64,000 nucleotides of DNA from Kosakonia sp. H02 (GCA_030704225.1 CP131915.1:4030001-4094000), one strand, 5' to 3'. Shown: positions 18,361 to 26,879, numbered from the stretch's first letter. Notes: generated by a model from the letters alone, not told the origin. Program-made: numbers and translations.

Positions 18361-18447
18361 GCGAAGGTGGCGGAATTGGTAGACGCGCTAGCTTCAGGTG
18401 TTAGTGTCCTTACGGACGTGGGGGTTCAAGTCCCCCCCCTCGCACCA
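18361..18447 (+). tRNA. leuT: tRNA-Leu (CAG anticodon)
   Basis: An 87-nt class II tRNA with a long variable arm (TGTCCTTACGGACG) and encoded CCA; acceptor GCGAAGG pairs imperfectly with CCCTCGC and the anticodon loop is TTCAGGT. The base after its CCA is the first base of a 96-bp tandem repeat. Confidence 0.97.
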
Positions 18448-18639
18448 CAACTTTGATTGAACAAAAAAGTCAAAAAGCAGTAAAAACGGCGAGTAGCGCA
18501 GCTTGGTAGCGCAACTGGTTTGGGACCAGTGGGTCGGAGGTTCCAACTTTGATTGAACAAAAAAGTCAAAAAGCAGTAAAAACGGCGAGTAGCGCAGCTT
18601 GGTAGCGCAACTGGTTTGGGACCAGTGGGTCGGAGGTTC
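18448..18639 (+). repeat. 96-bp exact tandem duplication covering the leuT-proM spacer and most of proM
   Basis: Positions 18448-18543 and 18544-18639 are identical base for base. The unit starts immediately after the leuT CCA and ends inside the proM T loop (after GGAGGTTC). The first copy therefore yields a tRNA lacking its 3' end, and the second copy runs into the intact 3' end. Confidence 0.95.
18487..18543 (+). pseudogene. Truncated extra copy of proM
   Basis: The first 57 nt of tRNA-Pro (acceptor 5' strand, D arm, anticodon arm with TGG, variable loop, 5' half of the T arm) are present, but the sequence then returns to the leuT-proM spacer. Without the 3' acceptor strand it cannot fold as a tRNA. 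Product of the 96-bp tandem duplication. Confidence 0.93.
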
Positions 18640-18659
18640 GAATCCTCTCTCGCCGACCA
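18583..18659 (+). tRNA. proM: tRNA-Pro (TGG anticodon)
   Basis: The intact 77-nt copy with encoded CCA: acceptor CGGCGAG pairs with CTCGCCG, and the anticodon loop TTTGGGA carries TGG. Last gene of the operon, followed within 7 bp by a strong terminator. Confidence 0.97.
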
Positions 18660-18665
18660 ATTTTG

Positions 18666-18689
18666 AACCCCGCGCAAGCGGGGTTTTTT
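18666..18689 (+). terminator. Intrinsic terminator of the tRNA operon
   Basis: Stem AACCCCGC / GCGGGGTT with a GCAA loop followed by a T run (18684-18689). Confidence 0.9.
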
Positions 18690-18756
18690 GTTTTCTGTTA
18701 TCCGCCATCTCCCCTTTTGCTTTCTGTTGCTTATATACGACACATCTCGTTTATCT

Positions 18757-18774
18757 TGTCTCTTATCAGAGACA
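18757..18774 (+). promoter_or_regulatory. Upstream GlrR (QseF)-type activator site of glmZ
   Basis: Exact TGTC-N10-GACA palindrome, the consensus for the response regulator GlrR at glmY/glmZ promoters, about 190 bp before the sigma-54 promoter. Confidence 0.75.
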
Positions 18775-18819
18775 TTTAACTTCCTGATTTATAAATATTT
18801 ATATAATTACCCTGGTATA

Positions 18820-18837
18820 TGTCGTTCTGTGGCGACA
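18820..18837 (+). promoter_or_regulatory. Second GlrR (QseF)-type activator site of glmZ
   Basis: Second exact TGTC-N10-GACA palindrome, 46 bp after the first site (end to start). The spacing and AT-rich DNA between it and the promoter fit enhancer-type activation with DNA bending. Confidence 0.75.
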
Positions 18838-18943
18838 AATTAACGGGTGGAAAGCGGGAGAAGGTCTCTCCAGGGGAATTAGAAGGCCTGAATTTCCTGA
18901 TTTCTTAAAAGATTGCATGATGCACGGTTTGTTAATGCGATGT

Positions 18944-18959
18944 TGGCACGGTATATGCA
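18944..18959 (+). promoter_or_regulatory. Sigma-54 promoter of glmZ
   Basis: TGGCAC-N6-TGCA gives the invariant GG and GC dinucleotides 10 bases apart (GG at 18945-18946, GC at 18957-18958), about 12 bp before the expected RNA start at 18971. A sigma-70 -10-like TAATAC (18961-18966) overlaps the downstream side, but no good -35 is seen. Confidence 0.8.
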
Positions 18960-18970
18960 ATAATACAGGC

Positions 18971-19176
18971 GTAGATGCTCATTCCATCTCTTATGTTCGC
19001 CATCTGGCCTCATAAACTCAGGAATGATGCAGAGCCGTTTACGGTGCTTATCGTCCAAAGAGAGATGTCGCTTCGGCCTCATCAAACACCATGGGCATAA
19101 CGTTGAGTGAAGCACCATTTAGTTGTCACAAGACCTGTTTTAACGCCTGTCAGTGAATACCGACAGGCGTTTTTTT
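18971..19176 (+). ncRNA. glmZ: Small RNA GlmZ
   Basis: GlmZ base-pairs with the glmS leader with the help of Hfq and RapZ to raise glucosamine-6-phosphate synthase. The sequence matches E. coli GlmZ over its length by recognition: it starts GTAGATGCTCATTCCATCTC, contains GCAGAGCCGTTTACGGTGCT and the 3' block CACCATGGGCATAACGTTGA that pairs with glmS, and ends in a terminator hairpin AACGCCTGTC/GACAGGCGTT plus a T run. The location upstream of hemY also fits. The aslA/aslB genes that flank it in E. coli are absent. Small reading frames over this region are not genes. Confidence 0.93.
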
Positions 19177-19179
19177 ATA

Positions 19180-20376
19180 TCAGGAAGGCGGGTTGTTTTG
19201 CAGGGTCAACAGCAAGCCATCACGACGCATAATTGCGGCTTCTTCGGGTTGACGTAAACGGTCGAGGCAATCGGCGAGCCATGCGTAATCGAACGGGTCA
19301 GGACGCTGTTTCAGCGCGGCGCGAAAAGCCAACGTTGCTTCCTGCCACTCTCCATGTTTCATCAGCGATTGACCGAGTGTGCTCCACAGCAGCGGGCGAT
19401 CGCCCTGGGTTTTGATCTGCTGGCGCAGCACTTTTTCGATCTGTTCCGGGTTATTGGTTTTGAGACGCGGGATCACCATCACCAGACGATCGTCATACTG
19501 ACGTTTCAGGCCGTCGAGAATAATTCCCTGCGCGGTATCGTGATCGTCGCATTCAATCAGATGCTCTGCCATCGCTACCTGCAACACCACCTGCTGGCGG
19601 GTTTTGCGGCTCTGGTTTTTCCACCAGCTTTTCAGCCCTTCACTGCCCTGATCGGCGCGCGCCTGATCCATAATGCCAATCCACGCCTGCTGTTGTAGCG
19701 CATCGCGATGATCATCATCACCGACATTGGCTTTGGCCATCGACGGAATGATGTCCAGCAGCGACGTCCAGGCTCCGGTACGAATGTAGGCCTGCTCAGC
19801 CAAACGCAGCACTTCTGGATGGCGCGGCGCGACTTCCAGCAGCTTATCTACGCCATGGCGCGCAGCATGGTTTTCATTGCGTGCCAGTTGCAGGCGTACG
19901 CGGGTGATCTCCACCGGAATCGGATCGCTTTCCGCCAATTCTGCCGCACGCTGTAAATGTTGATTAGCCCGCATTTCATCGCCGCGCTGCTGGGCCGCTT
20001 CCGCTGCCAGCAAATAGTTCACCACCGGTTGCTCAGCGTGATCGGCATTTTTCGACATCAGCTTCTCAACCTGCTGATAATCGCCCTCTGCCAGTTTCAG
20101 CAAAGCTTGCTCCGTTTGCTTACGGGCGCGGCGACGCTTACGGCCAACAAACCAGCCGCGGGTATGCGCACCGGTACGAAAAATGCGACGCAGCAGCCAT
20201 TCAAGAGCAAACATCACCACCAGCGTCAGCACCAGAATGATCACAAGTCCCGTGACGCTGGTTTCAATGTTGTAATTATCGGTCTGGATCAGCACATAGC
20301 CCTGATGCCCGGCGAGCATCGGGCCGAGCACAATCCCGGCCATTAACAGTGCAAAGAGTAACAGTACTTTCAACAT
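19180..20376 (-). CDS. hemY: Protoheme IX biogenesis protein HemY (TPR membrane protein)
   Basis: Conserved last gene of hemCDXY; needed for normal late haem synthesis though its biochemical role is unclear (not the HemY protoporphyrinogen oxidase of Gram-positives). The 398-residue protein has two N-terminal membrane helices (about residues 1-21 and 41-63), an Arg/Lys-rich cytoplasmic patch (WFVGRKRRRARKQ) and then a TPR-like helical region with LAEQAYIRTGAWTSL and TLGQSLMKHGEWQEA repeats. Two bases separate its start from hemX. It converges on glmZ. Confidence 0.96.
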   Translation of the reverse strand: MLKVLLLFALLMAGIVLGPMLAGHQGYVLIQTDNYNIETSVTGLVIILVLTLVVMFALEWLLRRIFRTGAHTRGWFVGRKRRRARKQTEQALLKLAEGDYQQVEKLMSKNADHAEQPVVNYLLAAEAAQQRGDEMRANQHLQRAAELAESDPIPVEITRVRLQLARNENHAARHGVDKLLEVAPRHPEVLRLAEQAYIRTGAWTSLLDIIPSMAKANVGDDDHRDALQQQAWIGIMDQARADQGSEGLKSWWKNQSRKTRQQVVLQVAMAEHLIECDDHDTAQGIILDGLKRQYDDRLVMVIPRLKTNNPEQIEKVLRQQIKTQGDRPLLWSTLGQSLMKHGEWQEATLAFRAALKQRPDPFDYAWLADCLDRLRQPEEAAIMRRDGLLLTLQNNPPS

Positions 20377-20378
20377 GC

Positions 20379-21542
20379 TTATTCTCCCTGCGCTGCATCG
20401 GCGGGCGCGGCCGGTGCCTGTTCAGACGCCGCTGCTGGCTGCGCAAGCAGGTTGCGTACGCGGGTCTGCATCAGTTTTTCCAGAATGGGCTGGCTTTGCA
20501 GCGACTCCGGCAAATCCATGGCGATGGTTTGCTGGCTCAGCTTGTCCACTTCTTCAAGAAACGCTTTGGTCGCGGCATCATCGGTGTCGTAGTAAGCGCG
20601 CACCCAGGTAGAAACATTATCCAGCGCCTGTTTGTAGGTCTCTTCCTGGTGGCGCGGTACCGCCTGCGCGGCCACCAGCAGTCGGGAGCGAATATTCTCG
20701 CGCAGATAGATGTCCTGATTCGGGGCTAACAACGGCACGGCGGTTTCATCACGGCGGCGAATGGTAATAAAGCTGTCCATAAAGTTCTGCCAGCTTTTTT
20801 GCAGGTTCACACGCCATTCGCTGATAGAACTGGACAGCTCATCACTGTCGGCGTCCATCGGCGAATCATCATCGTTATTATCGGCAAGGCGCAGGTTATC
20901 AATCTGGTTGGAGAGCTGATTCAGCTTGAGGATTGCGCCGTCGTAATCCACCTGCGAAATGGTTGACAGGCTGGCGATATCATCGGTAATGGCGCGACGT
21001 GCGGTAATCAGGCTCGGGTCGTTCATATCCGCCAGGCTGGCATCGGCGCTTTTCAGCAGTGCCGCTGCGGTAGTGACATCTTGATCGCTCCACAATTTAC
21101 GGCCAGCCAGTTTCACCAGGAAATCGGCCTGCGCAAGCTGCCAGGTTTTGGCGTCGGAGCCAGAAATGGTGGCGACTTTCTGCTGAACTTCATCCAGTTG
21201 CTTCGCCAGCGCATCGTTCTGGCGCTTTGCCGCTTCAAGCTCAGTGGCCTGCTGTTTGATAACGCCTTCCAGCTCGCTGCGCTGCTTATCCTGCGCCTGC
21301 TGTAGAGCGATAACCTGGTCGGCTATCTCACCATTATTGGTATGCAGGGCTGCTGTTTGCTGTTTTACCCAGCCATAAAGCCCAGCGCCCGATGCCAGCG
21401 CAATGGCGATGGCAATCGCGCTTAGCGCAAGGCTGGTCCTGTTAGCGCGTGTATTCTTCTCTGCTTTCTCCGGCGGCGGCGTTGCGCCGTCAGCCGCTTT
21501 GGTCTCTTCAACCACGGCGGAGGAGTTTTCGTGTTCCGTCAT
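20379..21542 (-). CDS. hemX: HemX, putative uroporphyrinogen-III C-methyltransferase-like membrane protein
   Basis: Product of the third gene of hemCDXY. The 387-residue protein has an Ala/Pro/Glu-rich N terminus, one membrane helix about residues 36-56 (LALSAIAIAIALASGAGLYG), a coiled-coil (about 65-125, rich in Gln, Glu and Lys) and a periplasmic domain. Despite older names no SAM-binding motif is visible, so methyltransferase activity is doubtful. The C terminus is a low-complexity Ala/Pro/Glu stretch. Lies 21 bp after hemD. Confidence 0.93.
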   Translation of the reverse strand: MTEHENSSAVVEETKAADGATPPPEKAEKNTRANRTSLALSAIAIAIALASGAGLYGWVKQQTAALHTNNGEIADQVIALQQAQDKQRSELEGVIKQQATELEAAKRQNDALAKQLDEVQQKVATISGSDAKTWQLAQADFLVKLAGRKLWSDQDVTTAAALLKSADASLADMNDPSLITARRAITDDIASLSTISQVDYDGAILKLNQLSNQIDNLRLADNNDDDSPMDADSDELSSSISEWRVNLQKSWQNFMDSFITIRRRDETAVPLLAPNQDIYLRENIRSRLLVAAQAVPRHQEETYKQALDNVSTWVRAYYDTDDAATKAFLEEVDKLSQQTIAMDLPESLQSQPILEKLMQTRVRNLLAQPAAASEQAPAAPADAAQGE

Positions 21543-21563
21543 TATGGCTTCCCATTATGAGAG

Positions 21564-22304
21564 TTATTGTAATGCGCGAAGCAGCGCATCGTTGTCGGCA
21601 TTGTCAGCGACCCGAATGTCTTGCCAGCCCAGTTCCCGGGCGAGGTGCGCCAGACGTTCGCTTACCACAACCAGGCGGCAGCGAAGTAACCAGTTCTCCC
21701 GATACCAGGGAGGAATAAGTGAAAACAGTTGCCGCATCATTTCGCCGCTGGTGACCACAAGTGTCGTCACACCGCGGGTATGCCAGCGCATCGCTTCTTC
21801 TGCACCGTCATATAATTTCGCACTGCGTTGATAACATTCGCAAAATTCAACCTGCGCACCGCGCTCTGCCAGGGTTTCCGCCAGCAATTCGCGCCCGCCG
21901 TTTCCCCGTAAGATTAGCGCATGCTTGCCATGAATACTTTGCAATTCAGGTAATTGTAGCAACACTTCACTGATTTCCCGATCGTGCGGGTAGCGCACAT
22001 TAATGCCGCTTACCGTATGCTGCGCCAGCGCTGTGCTGCGGCCAATGGCGAAATAGTGCGGTTCGGCTGGAAAACGCAGGCCCGCCTGTTGCAGATACGC
22101 ATGGGCGAAAGCCACCGCATGCTGCGACAGAACAAAAACCATATCGTCTGCGCGTAATGCGATGAGCCGTTCAGGCAGGGAAGGTAATTCACGGCCCGGC
22201 GTGAATTCAATCAACGGAAAGCTCCAGGCCACCAGCCCCAGTGTGCGCAGTCGGCTCACTAATTCTTCCCCGGCGGGGGATGGGCGGGTGACCAGGATAC
22301 TCAT
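21564..22304 (-). CDS. hemD: Uroporphyrinogen-III synthase
   Basis: Closes and inverts ring D of hydroxymethylbilane to give uroporphyrinogen III. The 246 residues equal the E. coli enzyme length. The two-lobed fold is marked by MSILVTRPSPAGEELVSRLR at the start, the LSQHAV segment, ILRGNGGRELL in the middle and TSGEMMRQL before the C-terminal lobe ending in DNADNDALLRAL. Its start overlaps the hemC stop by ATGA, coupling the two enzymes. Confidence 0.97.
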   Translation of the reverse strand: MSILVTRPSPAGEELVSRLRTLGLVAWSFPLIEFTPGRELPSLPERLIALRADDMVFVLSQHAVAFAHAYLQQAGLRFPAEPHYFAIGRSTALAQHTVSGINVRYPHDREISEVLLQLPELQSIHGKHALILRGNGGRELLAETLAERGAQVEFCECYQRSAKLYDGAEEAMRWHTRGVTTLVVTSGEMMRQLFSLIPPWYRENWLLRCRLVVVSERLAHLARELGWQDIRVADNADNDALLRALQ

Positions 22305-23242
22305 GCGGGGGCATCTCCGTTGTAAATTTCAGCGAGAATAGCGCGCGCGCCATTATCCAGTAACTCTTCCGCCAGCGAGATACCCAGCTTTTCGGCATCC
22401 TCCGGGCGGCCACGACGCTCGCCGCGTACCATGATGGTGCCATCCGGCGCGCCGACCAGACCGCGCAGCCAGATCTCGTCACCAACAAGTTCAGCATAGC
22501 TGCCGATCGGCACCTGGCAGCCGCCTTCAAGCCGGGTGTTCATTGCCCGCTCGGCTTTAACGCGAATGGCCGTGTCATCGTGATTCAGCGGCTGAAGCAG
22601 TGCGCGTGTCCGCGCATCATCAAGGCGACATTCAACGCCGACCGCGCCCTGGCCCACCGCGGGCAGCGAGATTTCAGGCGGCAGCGCCCAACGTACGCGA
22701 GCGTTCAGGCCCAGGCGGTTGAGACCTGCGACCGCAAGAATAATGGCGTCGTATTCACCGTTATCCAGTTTGCTCAGCCGGGTCCCGACGTTACCGCGCA
22801 GAGAGCGGATCACCAGATCCGGGCGCAGCTCCGCTAATTGACACTGGCGGCGTAAACTCGACGTGCCAACGATGCTGCCAGCGGGCAGTTCGTCCAGCGA
22901 GTTATAGCGGTTTGACACAAACGCATCGCGCGGATCGTCGCGCTCACAGATGGTGACCAGACCAAGCCCTTCGGGGAAATCGACCGGGACATCTTTCATG
23001 GAATGCACGGCGATATCGGCGCGGTTTTCAAGCAGTGCCAGCTCGAGTTCTTTCACGAACAGTCCTTTGCCGCCTACTTTCGCCAGCGGTGTATCGAGGA
23101 TCACGTCACCGCGCGTGACCATGGGCACCAGTTCAACCGTTAATCCCGGATGGCTCGCTTCGAGGCGCTCTTTAACGTAATGTGCCTGCCAAAGCGCAAG
23201 AGGGCTTTGCCGTGTGGCAATTCTTAAAACATTGTCTAACAT
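22301..23242 (-). CDS. hemC: Porphobilinogen deaminase (hydroxymethylbilane synthase)
   Basis: Polymerises four porphobilinogen molecules into hydroxymethylbilane. The 313-residue protein carries the dipyrromethane-cofactor cysteine Cys242 in LEGGCQVPIG and the catalytic Asp84 in HSMKDVP. The N terminus LRIATRQSPLALWQA is the family signature. First gene of the hem operon, divergent from cyaA across 356 bp that holds both promoters. Confidence 0.98.
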   Translation of the reverse strand: MLDNVLRIATRQSPLALWQAHYVKERLEASHPGLTVELVPMVTRGDVILDTPLAKVGGKGLFVKELELALLENRADIAVHSMKDVPVDFPEGLGLVTICERDDPRDAFVSNRYNSLDELPAGSIVGTSSLRRQCQLAELRPDLVIRSLRGNVGTRLSKLDNGEYDAIILAVAGLNRLGLNARVRWALPPEISLPAVGQGAVGVECRLDDARTRALLQPLNHDDTAIRVKAERAMNTRLEGGCQVPIGSYAELVGDEIWLRGLVGAPDGTIMVRGERRGRPEDAEKLGISLAEELLDNGARAILAEIYNGDAPA

Positions 23243-23598
23243 GCTTGGTACCGTCGTTATCGTCCGTTGACCATCCTAACATTGTTGCATTAGGGTGTCA
23301 GTGCTCACGGTTGATTGCTGGCGGCACCCCGCCAAACAAGCGCAGCGCGGGCTGTAATTCGGAATTTACAGAATGCATTTAATGCTACACTGGTTTGTAG
23401 CGCATCTTTCTTTACGGTCAATGAGCAAGGTGTTAGATTGATCACGTTTTAGACCATTTTTTCGTCTGTCCTCACATAACGATAAAGTCGAAAAAATGGC
23501 AACGGCTACTTTGGATTTTCTGTATACACAACGTTATTCAAGCTACAGCCTACAAAACATCAGCTTGAAAGACGTGTATAAACATCAGGCGATATGTC
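23243..23598 (+). promoter_or_regulatory. hemC-cyaA divergent regulatory region
   Basis: This gene-free 356-bp stretch holds the promoters for hemC (minus) and cyaA (plus). Near 23380-23450 it shows the CRP site of the main cyaA promoter. From 23450 to 23598 the untranslated cyaA leader includes AT-rich DNA and no convincing small gene. Confidence 0.7.
23427..23448 (+). promoter_or_regulatory. CRP-binding site of the cyaA promoter
   Basis: A TGTTA-N6-TCACG box (from 23431) matches the CRP consensus TGTGA-N6-TCACA in eight of ten positions and matches the known repressing CRP site at the E. coli cyaA P2 promoter. It gives feedback repression of adenylate cyclase. Confidence 0.75.
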
Positions 23599-26142
23599 TT
23601 GTACCTCTATATTGAGACTCTAAAACAGCGACTGGATGCCATTAATCAACTGCGTGTGGATCGCGCGCTTGCTGCCATGGGCCCTGCCTTTCAGCAGGTA
23701 TACAGTCTGCTGCCGACATTACTGCACTATCACCATCCGCTGATGCCGGGCTACCTCGAAGGTAACGTTCCCCAGGGCATTTGCCTTTACACGCCTGATG
23801 AAAACCAACTTCACTACCTGAACGAACTTGAGCTGAACCGTGGCCTGCCCGCGCAGGAGTCGCCGCAAGGCGAACTGCCGATTACGGGCGTTTACTCCAT
23901 GGGCAGCACCTCTTCGGTTGGGCAAAGCTGTTCTTCTGACCTGGATATCTGGGTCTGTCATCAATCCTGGCTCGATAACGAAGAGCGCCAACTGTTACAG
24001 CGCAAATGCAGCCTGCTGGAAAGCTGGGCTGCCTCGCTGGGCGTTGAAGTCAGTTTCTTCCTGATTGATGAAAACCGTTTCCGCCATAACGAAAGTGGCA
24101 GTCTCGGCGGCGAAGATTGCGGCTCAACGCAGCATATCTTATTGCTGGACGAGTTTTACCGCACCGCCGTGCGCCTGGCCGGTAAACGTATTCTGTGGAA
24201 TATGGTGCCGGGCGACGAAGAAGAGCATTACGACGATTATGTGATGACGCTTTACGCGCAGGGCGTGCTGACGCCGAATGAATGGCTGGACCTGGGCGGC
24301 TTAAGCTCGCTCTCTGCGGAAGAGTATTTCGGTGCCAGCCTGTGGCAGCTCTATAAAAGTATCGATTCACCGTACAAAGCGGTGTTGAAAACCCTGCTGC
24401 TCGAAGCCTATTCCTGGGAATATCCCAATACGCGCCTGCTGGCGAAAGACATCAAACAGCGCCTGCATGATGGCGAGATCGTCTCGTTCGGTCTCGATCA
24501 CTACTGCATGATGCTGGAACGCGTAACTCATTACCTGGAAGCCATTGAAGACACCACGCGTCTCGACCTGGTGCGTCGATGTTTCTATTTAAAAGTGTGC
24601 GAGAAACTGAGCCGCGAGCGCGCCTGCGTTGGCTGGCGTCGTGAAGTAATCACGCAATTGGTGAGAGAGTGGGGTTGGGACGACGCGCGCGTTGCAATGC
24701 TTGATAACCGCGCAAACTGGAAAATCGATCAGGTACGCGAAGCGCACAACGAACTGCTCGATGCGATGATGCAGAGCTACCGTAACCTGATCCGCTTCGC
24801 CCGCCGCAATAACCTGAGCGTTTCCGCCAGTCCGCAGGATATCGGGGTGTTGACCCGTAAACTGTACGCGGCGTTTGAAGCTCTGCCGGGGAAAGTCACG
24901 CTGGTGAACCCGCAAATTTCACCGGATCTTTCCGAACCGAATTTGACCTTTATTCATGTGCCGCCGGGTCGTGCCAACCGTACGGGTTGGTATCTCTACA
25001 ACCGCGCGCCGAACATGGACTCCATCGTCAGCCACCAGCCGCTGGAATATAACCGCTACCTGAACAAACTGGTGGCCTGGGCCTGGTTCAACGGCCTGCT
25101 GACATCGCGTACGCATCTGTTTATTAAAGGCAACGGCATTGTTGATTTGCCGAAGTTGCAGGAAATGGTGGCGGATGTTTCCCATCACTTCCCGCTGCGT
25201 TTGCCCGCGCCGACGCCGAAAGCACTCTATAGCCCCTGCGAAATTCGCCATCTGGCGATCATTGTTAACCTGGAATACGACCCGACTGCGGCGTTCCGTA
25301 ACCAGGTGGTGCATTTTGATTTCCGCAAGCTTGATGTCTTTAGCTTCGGTGAGCAGCAAAACTGCCTGGTGGGCAGCGTGGATCTGCTGTATCGCAACTC
25401 GTGGAATGAAGTGCGAACCCTGCACTTCAACGGCGAGCAGGCGATGATCGAAGCGCTGAAAACGATTCTGGGCAAAATGCACCAGGACGCTGCGCCGCCG
25501 GATAGCGTCGAAGTGTTCTGCTATAGCCAGCATTTGCGCGGCCTTATCCGCACGCGCGTACAGCAACTCGTTTCCGAATGTATTGAACTGCGCCTTTCCA
25601 GTACGCGCCAGGAAACGGGGCGCTTCAAAGCCCTGCGCGTAGCCGGTCAGACCTGGGGCCTGTTCTTTGAGCGCCTGAATGTTTCGGTACAAAAACTGGA
25701 AAACGCCATCGAATTTTACGGCGCGATTTCCCACAACAAGCTGCACGGGCTGTCGGTACAGGTGGAAACCAATCACGTCAAATTACCGGCGGTGGTAGAC
25801 GGTTTTGCCAGCGAAGGGATTATTCAGTTCTTCTTTGAAGAGGCGGGCGAAGAGGGCTTTAACATCTATATTCTGGATGAGAGCAATCGCGCGGAAGTCT
25901 ATCACCACTGCGAAGGCAGCAAAGAGGAACTGGTGCGTGACGTGAGCCGCTTCTTCTCGTCTTCCCATGACCGTTTCACCTACGGCTCAAGCTTTATCAA
26001 CTTCAACCTGCCGCAGTTCTACCAGATTGTGAATGTTGAAGGGCGTGCGCAGGTGATCCCATTCCGCAATCAAACGATCAGCACCGCGTCTCCGGCAAAT
26101 CAGGATAACGACGCGCCACTGTTGCAGCAGTACTTCTCTTAA
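23599..26142 (+). CDS. cyaA: Class I adenylate cyclase
   Basis: Makes cAMP from ATP and is controlled by the glucose phosphotransferase system. The 847-residue protein (E. coli 848) has the N-terminal catalytic domain with the nucleotidyltransferase signature GSTSSVGQSCSSDLDIWVC (residues 102-120, Asp114 and Asp116 as metal ligands) and a C-terminal regulatory half ending in a poorly conserved tail before LLQQYFS. The start codon is TTG at 23599, the same weak start used in E. coli, which limits translation. Confidence 0.98.
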   Translation: MYLYIETLKQRLDAINQLRVDRALAAMGPAFQQVYSLLPTLLHYHHPLMPGYLEGNVPQGICLYTPDENQLHYLNELELNRGLPAQESPQGELPITGVYSMGSTSSVGQSCSSDLDIWVCHQSWLDNEERQLLQRKCSLLESWAASLGVEVSFFLIDENRFRHNESGSLGGEDCGSTQHILLLDEFYRTAVRLAGKRILWNMVPGDEEEHYDDYVMTLYAQGVLTPNEWLDLGGLSSLSAEEYFGASLWQLYKSIDSPYKAVLKTLLLEAYSWEYPNTRLLAKDIKQRLHDGEIVSFGLDHYCMMLERVTHYLEAIEDTTRLDLVRRCFYLKVCEKLSRERACVGWRREVITQLVREWGWDDARVAMLDNRANWKIDQVREAHNELLDAMMQSYRNLIRFARRNNLSVSASPQDIGVLTRKLYAAFEALPGKVTLVNPQISPDLSEPNLTFIHVPPGRANRTGWYLYNRAPNMDSIVSHQPLEYNRYLNKLVAWAWFNGLLTSRTHLFIKGNGIVDLPKLQEMVADVSHHFPLRLPAPTPKALYSPCEIRHLAIIVNLEYDPTAAFRNQVVHFDFRKLDVFSFGEQQNCLVGSVDLLYRNSWNEVRTLHFNGEQAMIEALKTILGKMHQDAAPPDSVEVFCYSQHLRGLIRTRVQQLVSECIELRLSSTRQETGRFKALRVAGQTWGLFFERLNVSVQKLENAIEFYGAISHNKLHGLSVQVETNHVKLPAVVDGFASEGIIQFFFEEAGEEGFNIYILDESNRAEVYHHCEGSKEELVRDVSRFFSSSHDRFTYGSSFINFNLPQFYQIVNVEGRAQVIPFRNQTISTASPANQDNDAPLLQQYFS

Positions 26143-26146
26143 AAAT

Positions 26147-26175
26147 CTTAAAAAGATGCCCGGACACCCGGGCAT
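26147..26175 (-). terminator. Intrinsic terminator of cyaY
   Basis: Read on the minus strand, an 8-bp stem (ATGCCCGG/CCGGGCAT, 4-base loop) is followed by a T-rich tract just after the cyaY stop. On the plus strand there is no T run, so it serves cyaY more than cyaA. Confidence 0.75.
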
Positions 26176-26181
26176 GCGTGA

Positions 26182-26502
26182 TTAACGGAACGTTACTGTT
26201 TCGCCCGCTTGCTGGCTTGCTGCCTGCTCCAGTAGATCCCAGAACGTTTCGCCACTGCGGTCGCACACCCATTCGTCACCTTGCAGATCAAAATGGTAAC
26301 CGCCCTGTTTGGTTGCCAGCCACACCTGGTGCAGCGGCTCCTGGCGGTTAATGATGATTTTACTGCCATTTTCAAAGCTGATGGTTAACACGCCGCCATT
26401 GATTTCGCAGTCGATATCGCTATCGCCGTCCCAGTCATCCAGGCGTTCTTCAATGGTGAGCCACAGGCCGTCGGCGAGGCGATGAAATTCACTGTCGTTC
26501 AT
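26182..26502 (-). CDS. cyaY: Frataxin-like iron-sulfur cluster assembly protein CyaY
   Basis: Bacterial frataxin that binds iron and IscS and modulates Fe-S cluster assembly. The 106-residue protein (E. coli 106) has the acidic first helix (DSEFHRLADGLWLTIEERLDDWDGDSDID) and the beta-sheet with NRQEPLHQVWLATKQGGYHF ending in W-D-L-L. The ATG at 26502 is used; the longer frame from 26634 would cover the lptM promoter region. Divergent from lptM, convergent with cyaA. Confidence 0.97.
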   Translation of the reverse strand: MNDSEFHRLADGLWLTIEERLDDWDGDSDIDCEINGGVLTISFENGSKIIINRQEPLHQVWLATKQGGYHFDLQGDEWVCDRSGETFWDLLEQAASQQAGETVTFR

Positions 26503-26639
26503 TCTGATTTCCCGTTTTTTTACGTTGGCAGCAGTATAACGCGAAACATTTCCCGGTGTCCTGAACGCGCAAACTCTTGCTTTTGTGTCTTCTCCTGCGA
26601 TGATAGAGCGCAGAAAGAACGAACTTACAGGCAACGATA

Positions 26640-26843
26640 ATGAAAGATGTGTTCCGCACGCTGGCCGTCCTGCTGACTCTGTTCAGCTTAACGGGTTGTG
26701 GTCTGAAAGGGCCGCTTTACTTCCCTCCGGCAGATAAAAACGCGCCGCCGCCCACCAAAAATCAGGAAAGCACCATCGAGACGACGATCCCGGATAGCAA
26801 CGATCGGGGCGATACCGGCTCGCCGACCCAGGTGAATTATTGA
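26640..26843 (+). CDS. lptM: LPS-assembly lipoprotein LptM
   Basis: Small lipoprotein (formerly YifL) that stabilises the LptDE translocon by mimicking LPS and helping LptD disulfide formation. The 67-residue product has a lipobox LTGC with the lipidated Cys20, followed by the conserved GLKGPLYFPP motif and a Pro/Thr/Asp-rich disordered tail. It lies 36 bp upstream of dapF, probably cotranscribed. Confidence 0.95.
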   Translation: MKDVFRTLAVLLTLFSLTGCGLKGPLYFPPADKNAPPPTKNQESTIETTIPDSNDRGDTGSPTQVNY

Positions 26844-26879
26844 CGTTACCGTTCTGTATCCGCGTAAATGGAGTAGATG

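Noticed and set aside
18394..18743. Minus-strand frames of about 105 codons with an internal repeated peptide over the tRNA operon
   Set aside because: The repeat is only the translation of the 96-bp tRNA duplication and the frames cover tRNA genes.
18879..19118. 79-codon minus-strand frame upstream of hemY
   Set aside because: It lies antisense to GlmZ and its promoter, whose sequence conservation explains the region.
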